Source: Lachnospiraceae bacterium MA2020 (GTDB lineage: Bacteria; Bacillota; Clostridia; Lachnospirales; Lachnospiraceae). Taken from it: DNA of 64,000 bases. Each line of letters begins with the position of its first letter. Within the stretch, counting starts at the first letter, position 1. The notes beneath the pieces were generated by a model that made no database searches, was not told the DNA's origin, and saw nothing but the letters and a program-made list of their open reading frames with translations. Shown piece after piece: positions 43,382 through 50,502 of the stretch. The position numbers and the translations under genes were made by a program. Location of the stretch: positions 62,001-126,000 of the forward strand of contig JQKK01000012.1 in NCBI GenBank assembly GCA_000746015.1, in the 5' to 3' direction.

Positions 43382-45217
43382 ATGAAGGGAACAGAGAAGA
43401 GAATGGCAGAGTATTTACATCCGGGCGTATATACTGAAGAATACGATTCCGGCCCAGTACCAATGCAGGGTGTAAGCACAAGTACGGCAGGCTTCATTGG
43501 TCTGGCAGAGCGCGGACCGGTCATTGGTGCTCCACAGTTTGTAACCAGCTTTGCTGATTACAAGAGAACCTACGGAGGATACTTGAGCGACACAAAATAC
43601 GGAGATGCAAGATTTCTTCCGTATGCAGTAGAGCAGTTCTTCCTTAATGGCGGTTCAAGGGCGTTCATTATGAGAGTTGCACCTGATGATGCAAAAGCAT
43701 CAACCGGAAGTCTGGGAAGTCTGCAGATCACGGCTGCAAATCCGGGAGAATGGGCTGATCGTGTAGTAGTAACAGCTGTTCCGGCGTCAAAAGCAAGGAC
43801 TCAGGTTTACAGCGCAGATGGCGCAGACCTCACTGTTAAGAGTCCTGATGGATTTAATCCGGGAGATGTTGTTGAGCTTTATGATGGAAAAACAAAAGCT
43901 TATGCAACAGTAAAGAGTGTAATCGATAAAACCGTTACACTTGATGCTCCACCTACGATCGATGTAACCGATAAGGCCATGGTCAGCCAGAAATATATGC
44001 GCACTATGGAAATTACGGTTACTGTAAAACTTGATGATACGGTAGAGACATTTACGGAAGTTAACCTTAATCCGTTCTCAAACAACTATATCGGAGTAAG
44101 GTCTGAGAAATCCGATCTTGTACGCTTTACCGTAAAGACAGAAGGATCCGCTCCGGCAGCTGCTCCTCCAAAAGAGAACAAAGATGCCAAGGATAATAAG
44201 GACGGTAAGGATAAAGATTCTAAGGATGCTAAGCCTCAGCCACAGCCGGCACCGGCAGCAGGAAATGGTCCAAAGACACCATTTTCACAGGTCGGAGGAA
44301 ATGGAGATAGTGTTTCAGTTACACTTTCAGGTGGATCTGAAGGCTCTGTCGGCAATGTTACAGCTGATGTTTATATCGGCGCTGACAATGGCCCTGGTAA
44401 GAGAACCGGACTTCAGGCATTTATCGAAAACAATAATGTATCAATAATGGCCATCCCGGGCGTTACTGATCAGACAGTTCAGTCAACACTCATTGCTTTC
44501 TGTGAGAATAGGGCAAGCTGCTTTGCAGTTCTTGATATCCCTATCGACAAGAAGAAGGTTGATGAGATTGCTACTTTCAGAGATGCTTATGACAGCACAT
44601 ATGCAGCAATCTATCATCCATGGCTTGAGATGCTTGATCCATTATTGAAGCGTACAACATACTTCCCGCCTTCGGGTGCTATGGTTGGAATATATGCAAG
44701 AGTTGACACTGACAGAGGTGTTCATAAGGCTCCTGCAAATGAGACAGTTTCCGGATGCACAGGACTTTCCTGCAATTTCAATGATGCAGAGCAGGATATC
44801 CTTAACCCGATAGGTGTAAACCTTATAAGGGCATTTACGGGCAGAGGAATTCGTGTATGGGGCGCAAGGACATTGAGCTCTAACGGACTTTGGAAGTATA
44901 TCAACGTAAGACGTCTCTTCATCTATGTAGAGCAGTCTATCAAGACAAATACCAACTGGGTTGTATTCGAGCCAAATACCGAGGTACTCTGGACAAGGGT
45001 AATCGGAACTATCGAGTCCTTCCTTGCAACCTGCTGGAGAGATGGAGCTTTAGCCGGCACATCACCTGATCAGGCATTCTTCGTAGAGTGCGGTCCAACG
45101 ACTATGACTCAGGATGACATAGACAACGGACGTCTCATCTGCAACATAGGTATCGCACCTGTTAAACCGGCTGAATTTGTAATCTTCCGCATTACTCAGA
45201 AGACTGCAACAAGCTGA
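43382..45217 (+). CDS. Contractile sheath protein of the eCIS
   Basis: This is the sheath subunit, which polymerises around the inner tube and contracts to drive it forward. The N-terminus EYLHPGVYTEEYDSGPVPMQGVSTSTAGFIG is the classic sheath start of Afp/PVC and T4-like systems. The conserved C-terminal domain includes RGIRVWGARTLSS, YINVRRLFIYVEQSI and ICNIGIAPVKPAEFVIFRI. The length (611 aa) is in the upper sheath range. Residues about 255-300 form a lysine/aspartate- then proline-rich low-complexity insert, probably surface exposed. Only one sheath gene is present, whereas Afp has three. ATG 43382 is used; ATG 43403 gives the family start MAEYLHPGVY and is a good alternative. Confidence 0.95.
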   Translation: MKGTEKRMAEYLHPGVYTEEYDSGPVPMQGVSTSTAGFIGLAERGPVIGAPQFVTSFADYKRTYGGYLSDTKYGDARFLPYAVEQFFLNGGSRAFIMRVAPDDAKASTGSLGSLQITAANPGEWADRVVVTAVPASKARTQVYSADGADLTVKSPDGFNPGDVVELYDGKTKAYATVKSVIDKTVTLDAPPTIDVTDKAMVSQKYMRTMEITVTVKLDDTVETFTEVNLNPFSNNYIGVRSEKSDLVRFTVKTEGSAPAAAPPKENKDAKDNKDGKDKDSKDAKPQPQPAPAAGNGPKTPFSQVGGNGDSVSVTLSGGSEGSVGNVTADVYIGADNGPGKRTGLQAFIENNNVSIMAIPGVTDQTVQSTLIAFCENRASCFAVLDIPIDKKKVDEIATFRDAYDSTYAAIYHPWLEMLDPLLKRTTYFPPSGAMVGIYARVDTDRGVHKAPANETVSGCTGLSCNFNDAEQDILNPIGVNLIRAFTGRGIRVWGARTLSSNGLWKYINVRRLFIYVEQSIKTNTNWVVFEPNTEVLWTRVIGTIESFLATCWRDGALAGTSPDQAFFVECGPTTMTQDDIDNGRLICNIGIAPVKPAEFVIFRITQKTATS

Positions 45218-45269
45218 TGATCAAAACAGGAACAGGTTGAAATTTATATAGGAAGTGAGGGATTAATAA

Positions 45270-45761
45270 ATGGCTATTGGTTACCCATATAGAGTCTTTC
45301 GGTACGTCGTTGCAATAGACGGAATCAGCCGTGCTGGATTTTCGGAGGTTTCCGGAATGAATTTGTCAACTGCCGTAGTCGAGTATCGTGAAGGCGATGA
45401 TTTAAGAAATACACCGAGAAAATTACCGGGACTTACGACCTTTGGTAATGTTACTCTCCGTTGGGGCGTTTCTGATGATGTTGAGTTCATGGAGTGGATC
45501 CATTCTGTTTCACCTGACAATCAGGCAGGACCGACAGGACTTGTTCGCCATGACATAACTATCACACTTATCAATGATGCAGGTCAGACAACAGGTCCTG
45601 CATGGACACTCATCAACTGCTGGCCGGTAAGCTACACTATTCCGGATCTTTCAGGTCTCGGAGGTGAAGTTGCCATTCAGTCGATCGAGATCTGCCACGA
45701 AGGTATCTGGACAACGACCGGAGCATCACCTGGACCAGCTGGAACACCGTCACCGATCTAA
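45270..45761 (+). CDS. eCIS inner tube protein, paralogue 1 (gp19-like)
   Basis: This 163-residue protein has the phage T4 gp19/Afp1-like tube fold. It starts AIGYPYRVFRYVVAIDGISRAGFSEVSGM and carries the typical GDDLRNTPRKLPGLTTFGNVTLRWG and the late WTLINCWPVSYTIPDLSGLGGEVAIQSIEI. It should form the stacked hexameric rings inside the sheath. It is 52 bases after the sheath gene, behind GTGAGG, which matches the normal sheath-tube order. A large hairpin follows it. Two further tube-like genes lie at 46425 and 46909. This one, next to the sheath, is the best candidate for the main tube subunit. Confidence 0.94.
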   Translation: MAIGYPYRVFRYVVAIDGISRAGFSEVSGMNLSTAVVEYREGDDLRNTPRKLPGLTTFGNVTLRWGVSDDVEFMEWIHSVSPDNQAGPTGLVRHDITITLINDAGQTTGPAWTLINCWPVSYTIPDLSGLGGEVAIQSIEICHEGIWTTTGASPGPAGTPSPI

Positions 45762-45768
45762 TATGACA

Positions 45769-45829
45769 GGGTCAAAAGTCTTTACCCACGGCAAGCTTGC
45801 TTGCTAGTGGGTAACAGACTTTATGACCC
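45769..45829 (+). other. Long intercistronic hairpin after sheath and tube genes
   Basis: The 61-base segment folds on itself with about 26 pairs. GGGTCA (45769-45774) pairs with TGACCC (45824-45829), AAAGTCT with AGACTTT, TTACCCAC with GTGGGTAA, and GCAAG with CTTGC at the tip. Only small bulges interrupt it. No T-run follows, so it is not a standard terminator. It probably sets an mRNA 3' end or protects the sheath-tube part of the transcript. Confidence 0.7.
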
Positions 45830-45865
45830 GCGTAAATAACGAGAAAATAAAAAGGGAGAGTAATC

Positions 45866-46234
45866 ATGCAGACAGAATTTGAGTTTACCTTACCGAAGGG
45901 GTATGTGGATTCATCGGGGGAAGTTCACAAACATGGGAAGATGAGACTCGCTACGGCAGCAGATGAGATACTGCCGCTCAGGGATCCGCGGGTTCAGTCG
46001 AACTCGTCCTATCTCACAATTATTCTATTATCAAGGGTGATAACACAGCTGGGAACACTGCCTGTAATTACAAATCAGGTAATAGAGCAGCTTTTCACCA
46101 TGGACTTGGCATATCTTCAGGATTTTTACCAGAGAATTAATATGAGTGACATGCCTTCATATACTGTGACTTGTCCGGAATGCGGCAAACAGCATGAGGT
46201 GCCGCTGGATTTTTTATTGAGTCAGGGCTTGTAA
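45866..46234 (+). CDS. Small eCIS tail-assembly protein, zero-frame product
   Basis: This protein has 122 residues, behind a GGGAG site. It opens TEFEFTLPKGYVDSSGEVHKHGKMR and continues with a helical region (SYLTIILLSRVITQLG). A C-terminal CPECGKQHEV element is one half of a possible zinc knuckle, with only two cysteines. Proteins of this type sit between tube genes in many contractile injection loci and are presumed assembly factors. Position and size parallel the tail-assembly chaperones of phages, which lie between the tube and tape-measure genes. Near its end the gene contains the heptamer T TTT TTA in the correct phase, so a longer product with the following frame is predicted. Confidence 0.85.
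   Translation: MQTEFEFTLPKGYVDSSGEVHKHGKMRLATAADEILPLRDPRVQSNSSYLTIILLSRVITQLGTLPVITNQVIEQLFTMDLAYLQDFYQRINMSDMPSYTVTCPECGKQHEVPLDFLLSQGL
46210..46216 (+). promoter_or_regulatory. Candidate programmed -1 ribosomal frameshift site
   Basis: The heptamer T TTT TTA fits X XXY YYZ exactly in the zero-frame phase (GAT TTT TTA). A -1 slip moves translation into the frame 46216-46410, six codons before the zero-frame stop. A modest downstream stem (GAGTC 46219-46223 with GGCTC 46250-46254, and GGG with CCC inside) could stimulate slippage. This is inferred and untested. Confidence 0.65.
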
Positions 46235-46410
46235 GCTATCCCCAGGACAGGCTCTATAAAGAAATGGCGTTTCTTGCTTACTATCTGCACTGGTCCCAGG
46301 ATGAACTCATGAACATGGATCACAGGGAAAGAAGACGCTGGTGCAGCGAGATATCTGCGATAAACAAGAAACTCAGTGGAGATGAAAACAAGAAATTTGA
46401 GTTTAAATAA
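46216..46410 (+). CDS. DUF6760-like extension, predicted -1 frameshift product
   Basis: This frame of 64 codons has the features of the short DUF6760 proteins found in contractile injection loci: SYPQDRLYKEMAFLAYYLHW followed by MDHRERRRWCSEISAINKK. The conserved part begins before its first ATG (46264), and no ATG, GTG or TTG exists upstream of it in this frame after the preceding stop, so an independent start is hard to find. A -1 shift at 46210-46216 enters it exactly and would give a fusion of 117 + 64 residues. If instead it starts at ATG 46264, about the first 16 residues, including the YPxDRLYKE block, would be lost. The next tube gene starts 15 bases after its stop. Confidence 0.75.
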   Translation: MESGLVSYPQDRLYKEMAFLAYYLHWSQDELMNMDHRERRRWCSEISAINKKLSGDENKKFEFK

Positions 46411-46424
46411 AACGGAATATTTAT

Positions 46425-46907
46425 ATGGATAATGTAAAACTATATAAATCTTTCCGCTTTCTGGTTTCCATGAGCGGAGAAGGTTATACGAAAGACGGGG
46501 AGGCCGTTCCGATGGACGCTGCTTTTTCTGAGTGTTCGGGAATAAGGGTCGTAAGCCATGTGCTGAAAATGCGGAGTGGAGCTGACGAAAGAGGCGTGCA
46601 GGGTATAATCCCGGCGACTGTAGAGTACAGTAATCTGACTCTGACCAGAGGAGCGACTAAAAGTCATAAGTTTCTTGAATGGGTGTTTGCGTGTCTTCCA
46701 ACGTTTGAGGCCGGTCCGTCAAAGCCAGTAAGGAAGACGATACATATCACGGTTTTGGATGATCAGCAGAAACCCGGATTAGTATGGGCTCTTTACGGCG
46801 CTTATCCCGTTTCATATTCACTCGGGAATATGAATGCAATGGGAAATACAACCCTTTTGGAGTCTATCGAATTTGCATACAGCGGACTTGGAAGGTCAGA
46901 GGTCTGA
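46425..46907 (+). CDS. eCIS inner tube protein, paralogue 2
   Basis: This 160-residue protein has the gp19-like tube fold. It starts KLYKSFRFLVSMSGEG and contains FSECSGIRVVSHVLKMRSG, VEYSNLTLTRGATKSHKFLEW and VWALYGAYPVSYSLGNMNAMG. It differs markedly from the first tube protein and probably forms a specialised ring, such as the tube base or the junction with the spike, as the minor tube paralogues of Afp and PVC do. Assignment to a position is an inference. The next tube-like gene starts two bases after its stop. Confidence 0.9.
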   Translation: MDNVKLYKSFRFLVSMSGEGYTKDGEAVPMDAAFSECSGIRVVSHVLKMRSGADERGVQGIIPATVEYSNLTLTRGATKSHKFLEWVFACLPTFEAGPSKPVRKTIHITVLDDQQKPGLVWALYGAYPVSYSLGNMNAMGNTTLLESIEFAYSGLGRSEV

Positions 46908-46908
46908 T

Positions 46909-47346
46909 ATGAAGGATCAGCAGGATATAACTAAATATGTTTCGGGAGCATATTTTGAAGTAAAAATAGGGGATATAAGCGGGCTCAGCGGCAGGTTTAC
47001 TTCGGTCACAGGGCTTGGTATGGCACTTCAATATGAGACATATTTTGAGGGGGGAAGTATGTCGCCACATTTTCTCGTGGGAAACGCAGTACCGCAGCAA
47101 CTTGTGCTGGAGCAGGGGACAGTAACTGAGTCGGACGGCTTTTCGAAGTGGATAAAAGAGGTTAACAGCGGTGTAAGCATTCCGACGAGCGGAGATATAA
47201 TTTTGAAAGATGCCGCGGGGAATAAGATGAGGAGCTGGCATATTAATGATGCTGTACTGGTAAGCTATACGGGTCCTGAATTAAACAGCAACCAGCCACA
47301 GGTTGCCGTTAGCAGGGTAGTATTGATGTATGGAGGATGTACATGA
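46909..47346 (+). CDS. eCIS inner tube protein, paralogue 3
   Basis: This third tube-like protein has 145 residues. It includes YFEVKIGDISGLSGRFTSVTGLGMALQYETYFEGG, then QQLVLEQGTVTESDGFSKW and MRSWHINDAVLVSYTGPELN. Together these outline the strands of the gp19 fold. The frame extends upstream to ATG 46834, inside the preceding gene, but ATG 46909, one base after that gene's stop and behind AGAGG, gives the right N-terminus. The last few bases overlap the large repeat protein. A role as a tube-initiating ring at the baseplate is plausible by analogy with Afp5, and is an inference. Confidence 0.88.
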   Translation: MKDQQDITKYVSGAYFEVKIGDISGLSGRFTSVTGLGMALQYETYFEGGSMSPHFLVGNAVPQQLVLEQGTVTESDGFSKWIKEVNSGVSIPTSGDIILKDAAGNKMRSWHINDAVLVSYTGPELNSNQPQVAVSRVVLMYGGCT

Positions 47347-50300
47347 GGGATGATGGTTCTATTGCTTTGACAAAATTAAATATGTCTGTAATAGATTCAT
47401 CCGCAATTATTTCCTCGGAGGCATTACTTTGCGCAAGTTTTGCCCAGGGGATAATAGATAAGACAAAAGAGAATACACCTTTTTTTGCATTTTCAGATCT
47501 GGAATTCCTTGAAGAAGACGAAGGAAAGCCGGAGAAAAATAATGCAGAAAAACAGGTAAATCTCAACTATGATCTGACTTTTGAAATGGTGATAGCGCAT
47601 CTCGAGGCGCTGGAGAGACAGAGCGCAGCGGCGAATGCATCTGAAAGAAAGATCTTAAGGGAGACAATTGAGAGAGAAAGGAGACTTCTTGGAGGTAGTC
47701 TCAGGATACTTGAGAAAAATTCAAGATATTCCAATTCGAGTGTCGTACGGAGATATCTTGAGAAACTTGCAGCAAGACAGCTTAGGGAAATAAGGGACAG
47801 AGAAAAGAGTTTAAGTGCGAGATCGGAAAATACTTCGGTAGAAACCAAAGAATTAAAACTGGTTCATAAATATAAGAGTAATTCTTTAGAAGAGCTGATT
47901 AAAAACGAAGAAAAGATCAGGACGCTTACAAATAAACTTACAGACAGGATAGAGCGACAATCAGAAAATAATGTATTAAGAGAAATATTAGGGGATATAA
48001 GCGAAGACTATAATATAAATGTTCTTTCACCGGAAAAAAGAAAAAGCATTGCAGATGTTTTTAAGTCAGCAGGTATAAATACCGGGAATTTTTTTGGCAG
48101 AGAAAATGGAAGTAGTGCGTACAGCTTTGGAGAACTTGAAAATCTGGTTCAGATCCGGGAAAGTGACGAGCTTGCAAAGTCAACAAAAAGAGCAATTGAC
48201 AGTCAGATGAGAGAAATCAGGAGCCTTAAAGAGATTTTGAGCTCCGTTGATATAAATACACCTTTACATGTGAATTACAACAGATCGGCTAAAAATTCAT
48301 ATACATATAACGGAAAGCCGGCTGATAGTTCATATTCACATAATGGAAAGTCGGCTGATAGTTCATATTCATATAATGGAAAGTCGGCTGATAGTTCATA
48401 TTCATATAATGGAAGGTCAGCTGATAGTTCATATTCACATAATGGAAGGTCAGCTGATAGTTCATATTCACATAATGGAAAGTTGGCTGATAGTTCATAT
48501 TCATATGATGGAAGGTCAGCTGATAGTTCATATTCACATAATGGAAAGTCAGCAAAAAGTCCAGTTAATGGAGGCCCTGCTAAGGGAACATACTTTAGAA
48601 ATGGCAGAGAAGGTAAGATATTTGTATATAACAATCTGAGAAATGTACTTGAACCGATAAGCAGGGAAATACTGATAAATTCTATAATCAGTGGAAAGAG
48701 CGGCATCGGAAGCAGCACGAATATAACAGGATCTGACAGGGTCAGCACCACTGTTTTAAGAGAGATATTACCTGAGGCCGGGACAAGGCTGATAGATGAG
48801 ATCAAGAAACAGTACAGTCAGACAGGAATGACTTTTTCTCCGGTAGAGATGGAAGATTTAACAGTCAGTCATGAGATGGAGGAAAAAGTTAAAGAGGCTG
48901 CAGCACTTTCAAAAAAGCAGATAAGAGAAGTACGCGAGCTTAAGAAAATTCTTGCCGATGCTGAAATGAAAAGTCCTTTTGCAAAAGAGAATGAAAAGGA
49001 TAGTAAACAGGATAGTAAAAAGGCTGAAGAGCGCGAAAAAAGTGAGACTGACAGGAAATCGAGATTAAAGAATTCAAAAGCAGATCTTACGGAATCAAAT
49101 ATCTCGGAGATAGTATCAAAAGAGGCTGCTAACAGAATTGACAGAGCAATTGATAAAAATATCACCGAAAAGACAAGGGAATTTGTCAGATATAGGGATA
49201 TCAGGAGCAGCATTGAGAAAAGTCTGGAAGATAACAGATCAGTAAGTAATAGCCTAAGTTCTCTTACACGGGAAATTGCAGTTAGAAATCTCATGAAGGG
49301 AAAGGATAAGGATGACTTAAGGAATATTACAAAACTGGTTCACAGCTACTATCCGTGGAATGATACAGAGGCGACAGGTGATATAAGGGAAAAATATACC
49401 TACAGAAAAATGGGATATCAGCCTCCGAAACTGGAGGATATCATTATTTCGGATGGTAAGGAAAGCGATAAAGAAAAACTCAGGCAGCAAGCTGAAATTG
49501 GGGCAAAAAAAGAGCGTGAGATCAGAGAATTAAAAGCGACTCTTGCGGCAAGGACTAATGAAGAAGATAGAAAGTCTGAGGCAGAAAAGAGAAAGGAAAA
49601 AGAAGAGAAAAGAAGGGAAAAAAGAGAAGAAGATATAAGGCGTTCTATTGAGATAAACGAAAAGATAAGAAACGCTTTATCGCCAATAATCAGGGAAATA
49701 ACTACGATCAGGCTTATGAAAGGAAATCCTTATAACGGATCAAACAATCTCTCAAAGCTTGTAATGTCAGCACTTCCGGGGACGGAGACAGGTACCATAG
49801 ATGCGATCAGAGAAAGATACGAGAGCTCTGTGATGGGTTTCAGGCCGGAAAAACTGGAAGATCTCCTGATAGAGAAGAAGGATGGAAAAGAGTACGGCAG
49901 GCTTAAAAGCGAGCTTAAAAAAATAGAAAATATCAAACTACCGGAGGCAAGGCGTGAAAGAGAAAAGGCCGAGCTGAGAAGGGTAGTAGGAAGAAAAAAA
50001 GAAAATATCGAAGGGAAAAACTATCCTCCGATCAATATTGAATATGGAACTGCCTATCCGGATCTTTTGAAAAACGCTGTCAAGGAGCAGGTGGATCTGA
50101 GACTTACAGGGCTTGAAAATGAAATAAATGAGATGGCTCCGAGAAATGCAGGACTTGAGAGAGAGAAAAATGAAATGACATTGAGCGGTGTGAACAGGAT
50201 AAAGCCGGTCAGCAGATCATTGAGTACTTCAGAAAAATTCATTAGGGGTGAAGTCGATGAAACTGTTGTGGAAGATAATCTCAAGCCTAAAGAGAAGACA

Positions 50301-50498
50301 TGGGTAAATCCTATGTTTTCACCATACAGGATGGATAATCTCCAGTTTAAGGAGAAAAATAAAGAAGAGGAAAAGAAGGAGTCAGAGAAAAGCAGGGGAA
50401 ATCTTTCTGACGCAGAGATAAGACGTACGGCAGACAAAGTTTTTAAGCTTGTGGAAGAACGTATTAAGAAGGAAAGACGCAGAATAGGAAGGATATGA
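47343..50498 (+). CDS. Large repeat-rich, highly charged protein in the tape-measure position of the eCIS
   Basis: I do not recognise this protein of 1052 residues. It is very rich in lysine, arginine and glutamate and appears mostly alpha-helical. Residues 323-399 hold seven perfect-length 11-residue repeats (NGKSADSSYSH type). Four degenerate domains of about 100 residues are visible. Three share a helical segment near residues 430, 640 and 785 (MKG or SGK-type loop) followed by MGxxPxKLED-type and REIRELK-type blocks, and an earlier related region ends MREIRSLKEIL. No membrane helix is seen. Position between the tube and LysM genes matches the phage tape measure; cargo is another option. 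ATG 47343 is chosen, six bases after GGAGG; ATG 47337 abuts the site. Confidence 0.85.
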   Translation: MRDDGSIALTKLNMSVIDSSAIISSEALLCASFAQGIIDKTKENTPFFAFSDLEFLEEDEGKPEKNNAEKQVNLNYDLTFEMVIAHLEALERQSAAANASERKILRETIERERRLLGGSLRILEKNSRYSNSSVVRRYLEKLAARQLREIRDREKSLSARSENTSVETKELKLVHKYKSNSLEELIKNEEKIRTLTNKLTDRIERQSENNVLREILGDISEDYNINVLSPEKRKSIADVFKSAGINTGNFFGRENGSSAYSFGELENLVQIRESDELAKSTKRAIDSQMREIRSLKEILSSVDINTPLHVNYNRSAKNSYTYNGKPADSSYSHNGKSADSSYSYNGKSADSSYSYNGRSADSSYSHNGRSADSSYSHNGKLADSSYSYDGRSADSSYSHNGKSAKSPVNGGPAKGTYFRNGREGKIFVYNNLRNVLEPISREILINSIISGKSGIGSSTNITGSDRVSTTVLREILPEAGTRLIDEIKKQYSQTGMTFSPVEMEDLTVSHEMEEKVKEAAALSKKQIREVRELKKILADAEMKSPFAKENEKDSKQDSKKAEEREKSETDRKSRLKNSKADLTESNISEIVSKEAANRIDRAIDKNITEKTREFVRYRDIRSSIEKSLEDNRSVSNSLSSLTREIAVRNLMKGKDKDDLRNITKLVHSYYPWNDTEATGDIREKYTYRKMGYQPPKLEDIIISDGKESDKEKLRQQAEIGAKKEREIRELKATLAARTNEEDRKSEAEKRKEKEEKRREKREEDIRRSIEINEKIRNALSPIIREITTIRLMKGNPYNGSNNLSKLVMSALPGTETGTIDAIRERYESSVMGFRPEKLEDLLIEKKDGKEYGRLKSELKKIENIKLPEARREREKAELRRVVGRKKENIEGKNYPPINIEYGTAYPDLLKNAVKEQVDLRLTGLENEINEMAPRNAGLEREKNEMTLSGVNRIKPVSRSLSTSEKFIRGEVDETVVEDNLKPKEKTWVNPMFSPYRMDNLQFKEKNKEEEKKESEKSRGNLSDAEIRRTADKVFKLVEERIKKERRRIGRI
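48309..48539 (+). repeat. Seven tandem 33-bp coding repeats
   Basis: Seven units of 33 bases (48309-48539, exactly 231 bases) encode NGKSADSSYSH-type 11-residue repeats inside the 1052-residue protein. Degenerate half-units flank both sides. Most differences are single bases (CAC or CAT, AAG or AGG), indicating recent expansion. All six frames remain open across the array, which explains overlapping false reading frames. Confidence 0.95.
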
Positions 50499-50502
50499 GT
50501 TT

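Noticed and set aside
45769-45829. Hairpin as an intrinsic terminator
   Set aside because: No T-run follows on either strand, and the same operon continues 37 bases later.
46264-46410. Independent DUF6760 gene starting at ATG 46264
   Set aside because: The start would remove the conserved YPxDRLYKE block and no ribosome binding site precedes it. The frameshift model fits better.
46834-46908. N-terminal extension of tube paralogue 3 starting at 46834
   Set aside because: It lies wholly inside the preceding tube gene in another frame; ATG 46909 with AGAGG gives the family-typical start.
48309-48539. Regularly spaced repeats as a CRISPR array
   Set aside because: The 33-base units are contiguous without unique spacers and lie inside an open coding frame.
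48275-48805. Long - strand reading frame with repeated SADLPLCEYEL-like units, and + frame 2 repeats (MESRLIVHIHI-type)
   Set aside because: Both are shadows of the 33-bp coding repeat, whose length is a multiple of three and keeps all frames open. No binding site or codon signal supports them.
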